This document shows positions 1 through 9,858 of a stretch of 64,000 nt of DNA, piece by piece (positions within the stretch are counted from its first letter, which is position 1; each line of letters starts with the position of its first letter). The translations under genes and the position numbers were made by a program. The notes beneath the pieces are model-generated. The model worked only from the letters and a program-made list of their open reading frames with translations, ran no database searches and had not been told where the DNA came from. This DNA comes from Doris montereyensis (lineage: Eukaryota; Mollusca; Gastropoda; Nudibranchia; Dorididae): positions 12,501-76,500 of the forward strand of contig JAXRKP010001919.1 in NCBI GenBank assembly GCA_037039925.1. The letters are read 5' to 3'.

Positions 1-1010
1 TCCTTCTAATTTCTTTACTTCTTGTAAATCAGTTAATGTAAATGAATAAGCTTTACTCCTAAGGAAAACGATTTCATTCATAATCTTTCCATTTAACTCA
101 TCTTTATATTTTCCTATTACTTTTTTATTCTTTTCAGAATATAATGGATGATCTTTAGGATAAGCAGATGTATCTAAGCATTCAATTATTTCTTCCATGT
201 CTTCATAAATATCTTCTGTTCTAATAGATAAGAAGATAGAATCGGTATCTGAGGAAACTAATTCATTATCAGGCCAAAGTTCATTGATGATATCATAATA
301 CTAACAATAGAATTGATACATTAACAACTTGCTATAATCTAAAATACACATTCCTAAATAAATAGGTTCATCAAACTTAACTGTTGTTACATTAATTACT
401 CCTACAAAGTTCTCATTAAAAATAATAGAGTTTTTAAAGTTAAGTTTATTTATGTGTTTCTGTATTTCCATTTTATCTGTAAATAATTTTATTTCATTTC
501 TATTTCTAATATTTTCCATTGTTTTTCCATAGAAGGCATTATTCATCAGTTTCCATAAATCTTTCTCAAAGTCTGACTTAGACATTGTTCTTTTTATCTC
601 TATTAAAATCAATGTATTTCTTTAACCATGCTGATTCTTTGAAAAAAATAGTTCTGTATACTTTTGTAACTTTTCATTCCAAGTTTAATATACTCTTCAA
701 GATCCTATGATGAATAATACATTTGTTTTTTTTTTTTTTATCCTTTAATGTTAGGAAGAGTTTTTCTTCATTACCTAATTTTCTACCTTCTTTTTCAAGT
801 AAATCTAATTGATAGTTAGATAAGTCTTCTTCAGTCACTTTCATTTTTTCAGGTGCTAATGGATATCTAATTGTTTTTAGTTTTGCTTCTTTAGTATATT
901 CTAAGTCACATTCAATAACATATCCCTACATTCTGTAATTTGTAAATAATAATCAGAATCTTCTTCCCATTTAAAATCTCCTGTTGGTAAATTCTGACTC
1001 ATAGTCCATC
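1..1010 (-). pseudogene. protein-primed DNA polymerase B, C-terminal fragment (element A)
   Basis: On the minus strand this reads as the palm and thumb part of a protein-primed family B DNA polymerase. The motif B-like stretch KLMNNAFYGKTM (about 510-560) and an intact DTDS catalytic motif C (238-249) are visible. The same region of element B is at about 13,185-14,240, where motif C reads DIDS instead. The reading is split over several frames by indels, including a long T run near 727-740. The gene continues left past the window edge. Its family role is replication of the element. Confidence 0.75.
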
Positions 1011-1146
1011 CATATATATTATTAGCATCTAAATATAGAAGATGATTAGGTTTAGTAAATTTAGATCAATCTCTTTCTTTCTCGAGAGTCTCCATCATCA
1101 TTCTTTCTTGGTATTCATCTATTTCCCAATATCCATCCTCAACAGT

Positions 1147-1262
1147 TGTTGTATGTGTGGAAATGAGTTTACAGAAGATAACTCTAAAATAAAAGAGCAT
1201 AATCATTATACATCAAAATATAGAGGGGCAGCATGTCAATCATGTGATACAAAAGAAGGTAA
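1147..1262 (+). pseudogene. inverted piece of polymerase B zinc-ribbon region
   Basis: The plus strand encodes CMCGNEFTEDNSK followed by HNHYTSKYRGAACQSC, the Cys/His-rich segment that in element B lies on the minus strand (about 15,000-15,120) upstream of the polymerase palm. Here it is on the opposite strand from the adjoining polymerase fragment. A short internal inversion or a rearranged insertion is the simplest reading. It is too short to function. Confidence 0.65.
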
Positions 1263-1393
1263 ATCAACTGAAATAATTAGCATAAAAAATTCAATTTTGA
1301 GGTATCTTAGTAGTAGCGGTACATTGCGTGTTGATCTCACCTCATAGGTTCGATTTCGATACACGGTTGGAAACAGGGAAATAAATATTCCTG

Positions 1394-1459
1394 TTAATTT
1401 TTAGGGGTATAAACAGCGCTGGGTTTTTTTACACTTCCTTAATTTTTAGGGGTATAAAC
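1394..1459. repeat. 21-bp direct repeat pair
   Basis: The sequence TTAATTTTTAGGGGTATAAAC occurs at 1394-1414 and again at 1439-1459, perfectly conserved and offset by 45 bp. It sits in a gene-free gap between the rearranged polymerase fragment and the structural genes. It could be an old element terminus or a duplicated regulatory box. Function is unknown. Confidence 0.7.
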
Positions 1460-1589
1460 GTAGTATATATTTTTTTTATTACTTTACCTTCATTTTAGAG
1501 AAGTGTTATTCTCTTTCATATTTAGACTTATATATAAGAAGTAACTTTCCATCTGATTCATTTGTTATTCGATTTACTGAAAGAATTCT

Positions 1590-2085
1590 AGACTGAGTCT
1601 TGTATCTTTAATGGCACGAGGAAAGCAAAAGTAAGATTTGCTAATGGAGAGCTATTTGGCTTTGAAAATAATGAATATGGAGGAGATAAAGAATTCATTA
1701 ATTATTTCGCTTTTAAAACTCCAACTTTTCGTTTTAATAATCCAATAAATTTTTGATTTTTTTTGGTGCATTAATGTGGTAAGCTAGAAGCTTTATTTTA
1801 TCAAGCATCGCAAAAAGAGCTGCACCGGCTATAGCTAAAAATCTTACTCTAGGTAGTCTAGCGGATCTGGGCTCAGTTGTGGTTAGTAAAATAATGGAAA
1901 ATGGTTTGTATATAAAAAAGGGTAACAACATATATAAATTAAAAACCATAGGCACAGGTCTATATTTAAAGTCATCAGATCCTAAAGATCTACAGGATTT
2001 ATATGAAAATGACGATGGTTAGTTTGAGGGTCTGGAATATTTCATGATATCACAAAAGAAATACCTTTACTCAATTTAACTTTTT
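1590..2085 (+). pseudogene. minor-capsid-like tail plus GLYLK-family virion protein remnant (element A)
   Basis: The first part (1,610-1,735) reads FANGELFGFENNEYGG-like, resembling the C-terminal half of the penton/minor-capsid-like genes of element B. The second part (about 1,765-2,080) matches the hydrophobic and C-terminal region of the intact protein at 9,859-10,437, with two GLY(I/L)K motifs. It has lost its start and has several frame breaks. The family is widespread in Polinton-type elements and is presumed to be a membrane-active or core virion component; that role is inference. Confidence 0.6.
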
Positions 2086-2114
2086 AACTTGTGACCTTTT
2101 TTTACCACGTAAAA

Positions 2115-2590
2115 ATGGATAACGAAAAAATTGTTGAGAAAATATATCCGCGATTAACTGCTGAGCCTTCTGCTCCACCTATTGAAAATGGTTATGTTGA
2201 TTTGAATAACACAGATCATGTAGCTCGTACTCGATTAAGCTATATTAAAGATATTAAAAATAATTTACAGTTGTAGCAAGTACTTTAATTGCTGCAACTA
2301 TTATATTACTTCCTGTTTCCGCTGCTTTGGGTGAGTATCTGCTCTTTGTGGGGATAGGAATAATTATAAATAAAACTAATAAGAAAGTAAAAGTTAAAGA
2401 ACAGAAACATAGAGATATTTATAACTTAAGTGAGTCAAAACTCAATAATATAGAAAAAAAATGCTATCAAAAGCATTAATTGATTGTAATATAAGCGATG
2501 CCGAATTTCAACTTATTCTCGTGGAACAGAAAACATTTTCAAATGATTAAAGAAGATATAAGATTAAAGAAAAAGAAAAAGTTTTATAAA
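2115..2590 (+). pseudogene. PSAPP-motif protein remnant (element A)
   Basis: The N-terminus (start 2,115) contains YPRLTAEPSAPP and is in frame to 2,276. The C-terminal part continues in other frames with KEQKHRDIYNLSESKLNN and an ISDAEFQLIL-like stretch up to about 2,560. It is homologous to 10,478-11,147 of element B. The family is a recurrent Polinton protein with an N-terminal proline motif, a central hydrophobic stretch and a charged C-terminal helix region. Function is unknown. PSAP is the core of ESCRT-recruiting late-domain motifs, but that link is only suggestive. Confidence 0.65.
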
Positions 2591-2639
2591 GAAGAAGAAA
2601 TATAAAAAAGGGTAGAAAAGAAGTAAGAGAATCACTTTA

Positions 2640-3480
2640 AAAATAATAAAAATGACTTTAAAAAAATAGACGATTGGAATAAACGTAATGAATTAGTTAA
2701 AGAGTACATTAACTTAAGAGATGAGTTAAAAGAAAGATTTGTTTCTGAAAGGATTGGGGAGGATTATAGACAAGAAGAATATACAAAACAATTAGAACCT
2801 TTACTTAAAGGAAACGAGGAAGAAAATGATGAACCGAACTAATCTATTGAACGCATATAATTTAGGTAAATTAGGCTAAAAATACTTGTCAACTGCATTA
2901 AATAATAAGAAACTTTATGATACAACTAATATGGTGGATGGAAAACTTCTCATTGGAAATAAATTTATGATAGCAAATAAAAATGATGATATCATAGTTG
3001 CTGGAAAAGAATACAAAGAACTGAAGGCTATGGAAATTATTATCAAGAATGAAATCTAATGAAAATTTAATTACTAATGAAGATAAAGAAGCATTTGAAG
3101 ATATAATGTTAGACACAAATAATTTATTGAAATCAGATGGAAATATTAAAGGAAATCGTCGAGGGCATAATACAGAAACTTTATTAAATCCAATCATACA
3201 AAAACACTATCCATCAAAACTTTGAAGGCAAACTATTGGCGATGGTATATCAGTTATTCTACCTTGTAATCCTGATGAACTAATTAAAAGAATGGATTTA
3301 TTATTTGCTAGTAAAGAAGTTGATAACACAGGTGTTGATCAAGAGTTAAAAAAGAGTTAAAAGAAATAATAAAAAAGATTATTAACAAGAATCAAAAGAT
3401 TATTATAGATAATGATTTGAAGATTAATGATATAATTAATTTTTTCCTATTAAAAATGTTTTACAATGAAAAAAATAAAA
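2640..3480 (+). pseudogene. DUF8207-like element protein remnant (element A)
   Basis: Fragments in all three frames match the gene at 11,220-12,024: a charged N-terminal helix region with ERIGEDYRQEEYTKQLEPL, a mid part with MVDGKLLIGNKF, and a C-terminal part with LPCNPDELIKRMDLLFASK. The family is common in Polinton-like loci and I believe it is catalogued as DUF8207, a name given from memory. No function is known. Multiple indels and stops make this copy dead. Confidence 0.6.
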
Positions 3481-3489
3481 GACCAAAAC

Positions 3490-3725
3490 AGGTGACAAAT
3501 TATTAGATTCTATAGTTAGTGCTGTTACATCTCAAACAGTAAAAGAAGTCGCAAAAAACGTTGGTAAAAAAGTAGCAGAGAAAAGATTAACTAAAATAGG
3601 TAATAGAGGAAGGTAAAAAAATAGTTAATAAAATTCTTCTTGACTCTGGTCTCTCTGATAGATCTAAGAATATTTTATATAAACATACTGCAACACCAAT
3701 AGATGAATTTGTAAAAACTTTGTAA
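3490..3725 (+). pseudogene. small GxG/Ala-rich protein remnant (element A)
   Basis: The stretch reads LLDSIVSAVTSQTVKEVAKN, KKVAEK, then a C-terminal KHTATPIDEFVKTL. This parallels the element B protein at 12,040-12,381 (PLMSAVTSTVAKEVATDVAK, then KHAVPIQNYVKSF). The N-terminal part is missing or degraded. The order after the DUF8207-like gene is conserved in both elements. Function is unknown. Confidence 0.55.
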
Positions 3726-3899
3726 TAAAAATGAATGTATTAAGACATATTTTCTTCTGTATTATAATTATATTTATAATGATTATTTCTGTTTATAACT
3801 CGCATTTGTTTTAAAATTTTAAATTCTTCAATAACACATAATTAATGGATAGAAAAGTATATGGAAAATTAACAAGTGTTCTATAGCAATTTGCCTTTA

Positions 3900-5188
3900 T
3901 AGCAAATTTAGAAATTTGCATTGATAGATTTTTGAGTTTTAAAATAATATCTATGAAAACTTTTATCACATACTTCACAATGTTTTTTTTTTTCTTGAAT
4001 CTTTATAACAATCTATACATTATCTTAACATAATGATTATAATTTTTAAAAAATTTAAATTCATCATTACATTTTTTACATTTATATCTTATAATTGAAT
4101 TTTTTTTAATTCTACCTCATGACGTGTTAAATAATGATTATCAATATCTGTTACTTTTTCATTGCATTTAGGACATATTTTTTTTATTTCTTTCACTTAT
4201 ACATTTTTTTTACAAAAACTTTGTGTTAAATAGAATTCTGTATTATCTTTTAGTGTATTACAGTTTTTACAGAATTTATTTATTCATTTTATATAATAGT
4301 TATAACCTCTTATAGTTTGATTTTTAGGATAATAGTCAAATAAAAGTCAATAGATTAGGAGGCTATTTTATATTTTTGTTAATAAATTATATCCATATCT
4401 AACATTAGGTAATAAAGGCATACTTTTCTTTGAATCAAATGTGTTATGTTCATCATGATAATCACTCATTAAATTCTTTAATTTACTCATATTTGGTTTA
4501 AACCCTTTTGAATTAAATAATAATTTAGGTAGAATAAAAACATTGTATCTGTCACATTTATTGGTACTTGAGATTCAAGAAATTGCACAATTTCACTTTT
4601 CAGTATCAGTATCAGTTTACAAAATTACTTAAATCTCACTTCTTGTTGAAATTTTATTAGTAGTAGAATCATAGATTTTCTTTTAATTTTTATCATAAAC
4701 AACAAACGTACTTTTAGTTAAATTATATCTTATTATTCCATATTCAAAAATTAAAATTCTGCATGTTATCATGAATCATAAACTTTTTTTAAGTCTTAAA
4801 AAACCTTGGATTATTATTAGTTGTTATATAAATTTGTTTTACATTATTTCTAGATTTTGGATTTAAATCTGTTGCTAAATGTGCAAAAAATATTAATTGG
4901 ATTTTTTCATGTCTACCCTTTGAAATAATTGTTGATACATATTAATTTAATTTCATGTTAGTTTGATCATCTAAGATAACAGTATGTTCTTTTAGGTAAT
5001 TTAAGTCTCCTAACTTTGTTGGATCTTCTATTACATCCTCTGGTCATTCATCATGATCTAAACAAAAAACTTTTATTTTATTGATATTGTTTTTTTTAGA
5101 TATTCTTTTAAAATATATCTTCAGTTGGACTTGCACCATATAATAAAATATTTATATTACGATCAACTAATTTTGATTTAATCTTCAT
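3900..5188 (-). pseudogene. packaging-type ATPase with zinc-finger-like motifs (element A only)
   Basis: Read on the minus strand from ATG at 5,188, a Walker A-like loop LLYGASPT is followed, across stops, by FCLDHDE, a Walker B VILDDQT, then SKGRHEKIQLIFFAHL and a downstream TTNNNPRFF stretch. This order fits the FtsK/HerA (A32-like) genome-packaging ATPases of Polintons. Nearer 3,900-4,260 are Cys/His pairs such as CPKCNEKV with NHYLTRH, and CEVCDKSFH. These may be a fused C-terminal zinc region or a separate small gene. The region has no counterpart at the equivalent place in element B (12,381), which has a different ATPase. The Walker A lysine is not visible. Confidence 0.5.
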
Positions 5189-5399
5189 TTACGATTGTAT
5201 CTTTTGGAAACCCATTAAATTTAATTGCCTCCTCTATTTGATAGTTTAATTTTAAAATGATTCCTCCAAATAATGTAAAAATGCAATTACTAAAAAAATA
5301 ATAAAAACCAACATAAGTATTTTTTATTATATTATTAATGATTAACGATTTTAAATCTTCATAATCAGACATAAAAAGAATTAACAAATTATTTTTGTT

Positions 5400-5978
5400 T
5401 CTCTAAGAGATTATTATTCTCGAAGCAGTCTCTTAATTTCACGTAAATTATTAACTATATCTGTACAACAAATCACATTCTAATAATAGTGGATTATCCT
5501 CACACATGTAAGCAAATTCATATATTTATTTAATGTTTTTATTTTCATCTGAAATTGTTCTTCAATAACAATTATTGAATTCAACTAAGGTATGATATTG
5601 AAAGCGTACTAATTGAAATCGTACTAAATAAAGTCCGAAAGCATGAAAATATATTTTATTCTTTTTATCTTCATATTTGATTTTGTCCAATATCTCTTTA
5701 CATTTCTCAAATAATTTATCAGAATCAATTGAATTTTCCTCACTAAGTTTTAACGAAAAGTTATTTGGTACTTCTGTTATTTTTCTATATAATATCTCTT
5801 TAAGTTGATCTATAGGAATTTTATGATAATTAGCTTTTTTTCTTTTTCTACACTGAAATGTTTAGTCATCAGGGTCAAAATTATACTTTTCAACAAGTTG
5901 ATAAAATAATCTTAATTTGTTTTTAGAAATACAATCGTTGAGAATTTCATTGATAATTTGTATCATTTTATGCTCCAT
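5400..5978 (-). pseudogene. small element gene of unknown function (element A)
   Basis: The start reads MEHKMIQIINEILNDCISKN. Later segments include IPIDQLKEILYRKI and KIKYEDKKNKIYFHAF. It matches, in order, the minus-strand gene at 12,378-12,957 (DMLKDCISKSK, IPIEELRKRLFNKI, KIKYVDKKNKLYYYQL). The conserved tyrosine- and lysine-rich helical pattern recurs in Polinton-type loci, but I do not know a function. Frames are broken in at least three places. Confidence 0.55.
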
Positions 5979-5999
5979 TTTTTACTAGAAAATTTAGTT

Positions 6000-7105
6000 T
6001 TCAATAATTCATTTTCATAAAAAATGATTTCTTCCCCTTGTAAATCACGGATTTTATAATAATAAGATTAGTTTGTTAATAATTAATAATACAAATTTCT
6101 AAAGTCCTGTTACTAGTGTAACCTTTCTCAGTGTCTTTTATACTTAGTGATATAACCTTGTCACCAACGTTATATGTTTCTTTTTTGACATAACTCATCC
6201 TGAAATATTCTAGAATAGAAATCCTGTTCATTTTTTAAATTTTTAGTTCCTTCGATTGGTGTCATCTTAATAGTAAAATTGTGAAAAGTGTTATTGTATT
6301 CTCTTACTATTTGATCTAATACGTTGTAGTATTGTTGTTGTATTATAAGCAGAGAAATACTTAGAAATCTTTTCTTTAAGAATTCCATTAAATATTTCAG
6401 CTATACAGGATTTTTCTTCGTTCTGTGTAGAATATAATTCTATGTTTTCTTTTTTAAGTAAATCTTTAAAAGTTTTATTATAAAATTCGTCTTTATCTAC
6501 TTATAATTTTTTCTGGTTTTCTACCTGATTAAAACAACAATTTAAAAGCATTTGTTACTTCTAATCCTTTTTTAGTTTTTAGTGGTATAACGAAAGTGAA
6601 TTGACTAAAAACATCAATAACAATAAGAAGATATTTATAATTTATTTTGTTTTCAGTATTTATGCATGTCGACAAAATCTGCCGACCATATTTCATCTAC
6701 CCCGAAGACAACAACTTTTCTTCTAGGGAATTTCTTGATTACTTTTTTTTTATGTAACTCATCACTCAATTCATTAGTCAACGGTTCATCTCCTAGTCAT
6801 TTAGTTCCCGAACCCAAAGACTTCTTTGCCCCACTGGCATTCTGCACAATCCTCCTGTCTAACCATTCTCTGAATCTGTTTGTTTTCAGAGGTTTTAATC
6901 TATCTAACATCTCTTTATCACAGATTTTATTTTTATATTTAAATTTAGGTGTGTCTCTATAACATATATCATGAAGCCTAGATATTTCATCCACTTGATT
7001 ATATGGTTTAGAATGTGGTAAAGGATCATCATCTTTATCAAGTCTATTTAGTAAAAGGACCAGTAAACTTATGAGATGGTAAATGCATTTCTGGCATCCT
7101 GTTAA
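6000..7105 (-). pseudogene. PLA2-like domain plus retroviral-type integrase (element A)
   Basis: The gene runs right to left. It starts with MPEMHLPSHKFTGPFTK, then a PLA2-like segment with LHDICYRD and CDKEMLDRLKPL (6,797-6,994), then the integrase core with YKYLLIVIDVFS and VIPLKTKKGLEVTNAF (about 6,540-6,690), then REYNNTFHN and KMTP (6,170-6,388). Homologue: 16,600-17,800. The HDxxY motif is characteristic of the parvovirus-type phospholipase domain found beside Polinton integrases. Several frameshifts separate the parts. The family role is virion membrane breach for the PLA2-like part and integration for the integrase. Confidence 0.7.
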
Positions 7106-7121
7106 TAATTTTATCTGCCAA

Positions 7122-7262
7122 TCATTCGCCTTGCTGCTTCTTTAGAAATCTAGATTTTATAACACTACCCTGTAACATTAATCTATTATTTTTTGTTATT
7201 CTTTCTTCTAGATCGGTGGTATCTGTTCTCCTTTTACATTTGAGACAATATATGTGTTCCAT
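7122..7262 (-). pseudogene. DUF5679-like zinc-ribbon protein (element A)
   Basis: From ATG at 7,262 it reads MEHIYCLKCKRRTDTTDLEE, then ITKNNRLMLQG. This matches the DUF5679 family seen in Polintons and large DNA viruses, where a second Cys pair normally follows; here that pair is lost. The frame runs on toward the PLA2-like/integrase gene, so the two may have been one polyprotein. Its start lies 16 bp from the divergent protease start at 7,279. Confidence 0.6.
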
Positions 7263-7278
7263 TTTTATAAAGAAATAA

Positions 7279-7450
7279 ATGGCTGAATATTTAAGTGTTG
7301 AAGATTTTATACTTCCTAACAAACCCTTATCAAAATATGATTTAAAGGATTCAACAAAACAATTGAAAATTAAAAATTTCCGAAGAGTATTTAAAAAAAT
7401 AAAATGCCCTCTAAACCACGTAGAGTGGAATAATTTATTTAGCAGACAGT
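7279..7450 (+). pseudogene. adenain-like cysteine protease, N-terminal fragment (element A)
   Basis: ATG at 7,279 gives MAEYLSVEDFILPNKPLSKY and then LKIKNFRRVF. This aligns with the start of the protease at 18,516 (YISVENIVLENKHLSNYDI, LKIKKFRGVY). It breaks off before any catalytic residue, close to the junction with element B. Confidence 0.6.
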
Positions 7451-7518
7451 GATGATAATAGTATAGCATTTGCGCGAGTACAGACCCCCTCCTATATAAC
7501 TAGTATTAAAAAATATAC

Positions 7519-7794
7519 ATGATGATATTTGATGATGTATTACGTGAGAAACAAAACACATGTAATGACTATTATACTAGAGGTACACATAGTAATGTAG
7601 ATTGTTTTTATTTATCACAAAATTATTTTCGTTTGCCACGTCAAACAATTAAAGAAAACAGCAACTTTATATGTTTATTTAAACAAGATAATAAAAATAT
7701 TCAACACATTTATCAAGATCATGCTTCTGAAGATATGGATTTTGAAGAATTTAAATCACTTTGTAAAATATGTTGGACAGAAACATATAATTAA
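7519..7794 (+). pseudogene. FtsK/HerA-type genome-packaging ATPase, C-terminal half (element B)
   Basis: The frame opens with a Walker B MMIFDDV, then YYTRGTHSNVDCFYLSQNYF and LPRQTIKENSNFICLF. This arrangement of hydrophobic-DD, RG.H and SQ.Y..LPR is typical of the A32-like packaging ATPases of Polintons. The Walker A half is absent: two in-frame stops and the boundary with element A lie directly upstream. The ATG at 7,519 is therefore an internal methionine, not a true start. The family pumps the genome into the capsid. Confidence 0.7.
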
Positions 7795-7869
7795 TTGGTA
7801 ATAGATAATTCATCTACAATAAATAATGGTAAATATCGATATAATTTAGATCATTTTTACATCGCTAAA

Positions 7870-7940
7870 AATGGCTAAAGAATTGTTCAACGTACATACT
7901 GGACTATTAAAACAAAATAATGATTATGAAAACAGGTAAT
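7870..7940 (+). pseudogene. short ORF start between ATPase and capsid-like gene
   Basis: A frame beginning MAKELFNVHTGLLKQNNDY ends at a stop after about 22 codons, 20 bp before the next ATG. It may be the broken N-terminus of a small element gene or an extension of the next gene. Nothing more can be said. Confidence 0.3.
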
Positions 7941-7959
7941 CAATAATACATCTCCAAAG

Positions 7960-8820
7960 ATGGATTATCAGACAATTGTTAGTAAGAATGAATCAGAATT
8001 TAACACTATTTTTAATCCACCTTTTTTTGAAAACAATCCACCTAGTCGATCTAGAGACGTACTATTCATTTCCAAATATAGCATCTCATAATAATATAAT
8101 TGAATATGAAAGCAATTCAGAAAATAAAATTATTACTTTTCCAAAGGGGTCATATGAATTTATCAGTCTAAATAAAACACTAGAAAGACAGTTGAAAGAA
8201 AAGGGTGATGATGATGCATTCACTTTAAAACCAAAACTGAATACATTAAAATCAGTGCTAGATATTAAAACTGGATTTACTGTTAGATTTTCTTATAATA
8301 GTAGTATCACATCACATCATCGAAAGCGAAAGCGTGTGAAAGCTGCGAGTTCCCCAGGGACCCTTTGGCAACCAAAGTTTCTGTCAAGATATTGACGTCA
8401 TTCCTGTCTCTCACCCCAGATGGTGGCTTTGCAGAAAACGCCGTTTTTATACTGCCCCGCATTTTCTCAAACAATTGTAGTATCAAAAGGGTTTTAGGTT
8501 TTACTAAAGATGTTTATGGTCCAGGAATTCACGAATCTGAAAATGTAGTAAATATCCTAGCAATTAATACTATCTTTATTCATATTAATATTATTAATGG
8601 GTCAATAGTTAATGGAACTCGGGAAGCTGTTATTTATTCATTTTTCCAGAAAGTATCACCAGGTTATAAAATTATTCAAAAACCAACAAATCCAATTGAT
8701 CTCCCTGTAGCATTAAAAGATATAAGAAATTTCCATGTTAAAATAACTGATCAGAATAATTTTCCATTTGTTTTTAAAGGAGAAGAAATTACTATTAGAT
8801 TTCATCTACGACAAAAATAA
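7960..8820 (+). pseudogene. penton/minor-capsid-like structural protein, interrupted by a 167-bp insert
   Basis: ATG at 7,960 gives MDYQTIVSKNESEFNTIFN. After a frameshift near 8,060 the frame continues with YYSFPNI, ITFPKGSYEFISLNK and LKSVLDIKTGFTVRF. After the insert it resumes with RVLGFTKDVYGPG, AVIYSFFQKVSPGYKI and a C-terminal FKGEEITIRFHLRQK. The last motif and the LLGF-like centre are hallmarks of a structural protein found in many Polintons, usually taken as penton or minor capsid. The exact capsid role is inference. A paralogue follows at about 9,100-9,830. Confidence 0.6.
8310..8476. mobile_element. 167-bp insertion with 9-bp target-site duplication inside the capsid-like gene
   Basis: The 9-mer GTAGTATCA flanks this segment at 8,301-8,309 and 8,477-8,485. 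The segment is clearly more GC-rich than the surrounding element. Removing it and one 9-mer makes the flanking protein similarity contiguous, and the extra 176 bp accounts for the reading-frame change across it. No terminal inverted repeats or ORF are evident. A 9-bp duplication fits Mutator-type non-autonomous elements, but the class is not established. Confidence 0.65.
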
Positions 8821-8830
8821 AACCTAAAAA

Positions 8831-9160
8831 ATGGCAACAAATAAATTTGGTTTTACTGGTTTATATAATGACGAGACTTATGAAGAAAAAAGTATTTCAG
8901 TAACGAAAGATGATATGGGGGAAAAGCTATGAGAAAAAATAAAAAAATAATGAACTTGAAAATAGAATAATTGATAAACTAGAACAAAATCAAAAGGAAA
9001 TCAAAAGAAAAATAATGAATGTTTTAAGGAATAATAACAGTATGGAAAAGAATATATTGAATGGTTTAAAAAAAGAAAGTTATATTCTTACTCTTAATGA
9101 CAGCTTAATGGAACATTTGAACCACCGATTGAATGTAATTATTGTGAGATTTCACTAGTT
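8831..9160 (+). pseudogene. short charged, coiled-coil-like protein remnant
   Basis: ATG at 8,831 reads MATNKFGFTGLYNDETYEEK and stops after about 33 codons. The following frames contain ENRIIDKLEQNQKEIKRKI and MEKNILNGLKKESY, a lysine/glutamate-rich helical pattern. It lies between the two capsid-like paralogues. I do not recognise the family. Confidence 0.35.
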
Positions 9161-9830
9161 TCGTTCAAAACTGATCGATTGCTAAATGTTTCAGAAGATA
9201 ATAATATTATTGAATATAGTATAATAGTTAGAGACGTTGCATCTTTTCAAGAAGAATGGCATAAATATAAAATCCCCCCGGGGTGTTATGACGTAAAAAC
9301 CATACAAAAAGAGTTTAATAATATAAAAATTCCAGAAAAAATATTAGAAAGAATAGTAAAACGGTTTGTTGTCGAAAGTATCCCGGGAAGAAGGCGTAGA
9401 TTAGTAAAAAGAGTCCCTTCCCGAAAAAATATGGAATGTCAAACTCTTAGAAAATAATAAAACTTTAATAAGTACGTATACTAATATAAAATTGAAATTT
9501 TCTCCTCCTAAATCTATAGGAAAGTTACTTGGATTTAGTTCTACAAAAGAATATGGAAGTGATGAAACTTTTAAAAAACATACACATCAGAAAATGAAAT
9601 AGATTATATTTCAATAACCCCATAAACATTCACCTCAATTGTATCAAAATAAATATTTTAATGATATAGAATCCCCTATTGTTTATTCATTTTTTCATGG
9701 AGATTGTAAAGTAAATGAAAAACCTAACGCTTTGATTTATCATCCAATTAAAAATAAATTTAAAAACTTAAAAGTTCAGATAAAAGACAAAGATAGAAAT
9801 GATATAAATCTTGAAAAATATTTATCTTAA
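9100..9830 (+). pseudogene. second penton/minor-capsid-like paralogue (element B)
   Basis: In broken frames this reads VSEDNNIIEYSIIVRD, KYKIPPGCYDVKTIQKEFN, then KSIGKLLGFSSTKEYG, and ends with SPIVYSFFHGDCKVNEKP and KNLKVQIKDKD. The order (IPPG-type segment, LLGF, YSFF, KP...IY.PI) parallels the 7,960-8,820 gene, so the two are paralogues. The C-terminal GEEITIR-type motif is not visible. Frame breaks lie near 9,380 and 9,600. Confidence 0.5.
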
Positions 9831-9858
9831 ATTTCATATAAAAAATAACTGTATAAAA

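Larger units (their letters stand above)
1..7500. mobile_element. Polinton/Maverick-like element A, degraded and truncated at the window edge
   Basis: This AT-rich block carries remnants of protein-primed DNA polymerase B, structural-type proteins, a packaging-type ATPase, a PLA2-like/integrase gene, a DUF5679-like protein and the start of an adenain-like protease. That set is diagnostic of Polinton/Maverick elements. Every gene has stops or frameshifts and the polymerase is internally rearranged. The left end is outside the window and no terminal inverted repeat could be recognised. The right limit, near the junction with element B at about 7,450-7,515, is inferred from the protease remnant breaking off just before the ATPase fragment of element B. 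Confidence 0.8.

Noticed and set aside
1734..1955. Minus-strand frame of 73 codons
   Set aside because: It is the complement of the GLYLK-family remnant, which has homology to the intact protein at 9,859; the minus reading has none.
6666..6962. Plus-strand frame of 98 codons
   Set aside because: It is a shadow of the PLA2-like/integrase gene on the minus strand.
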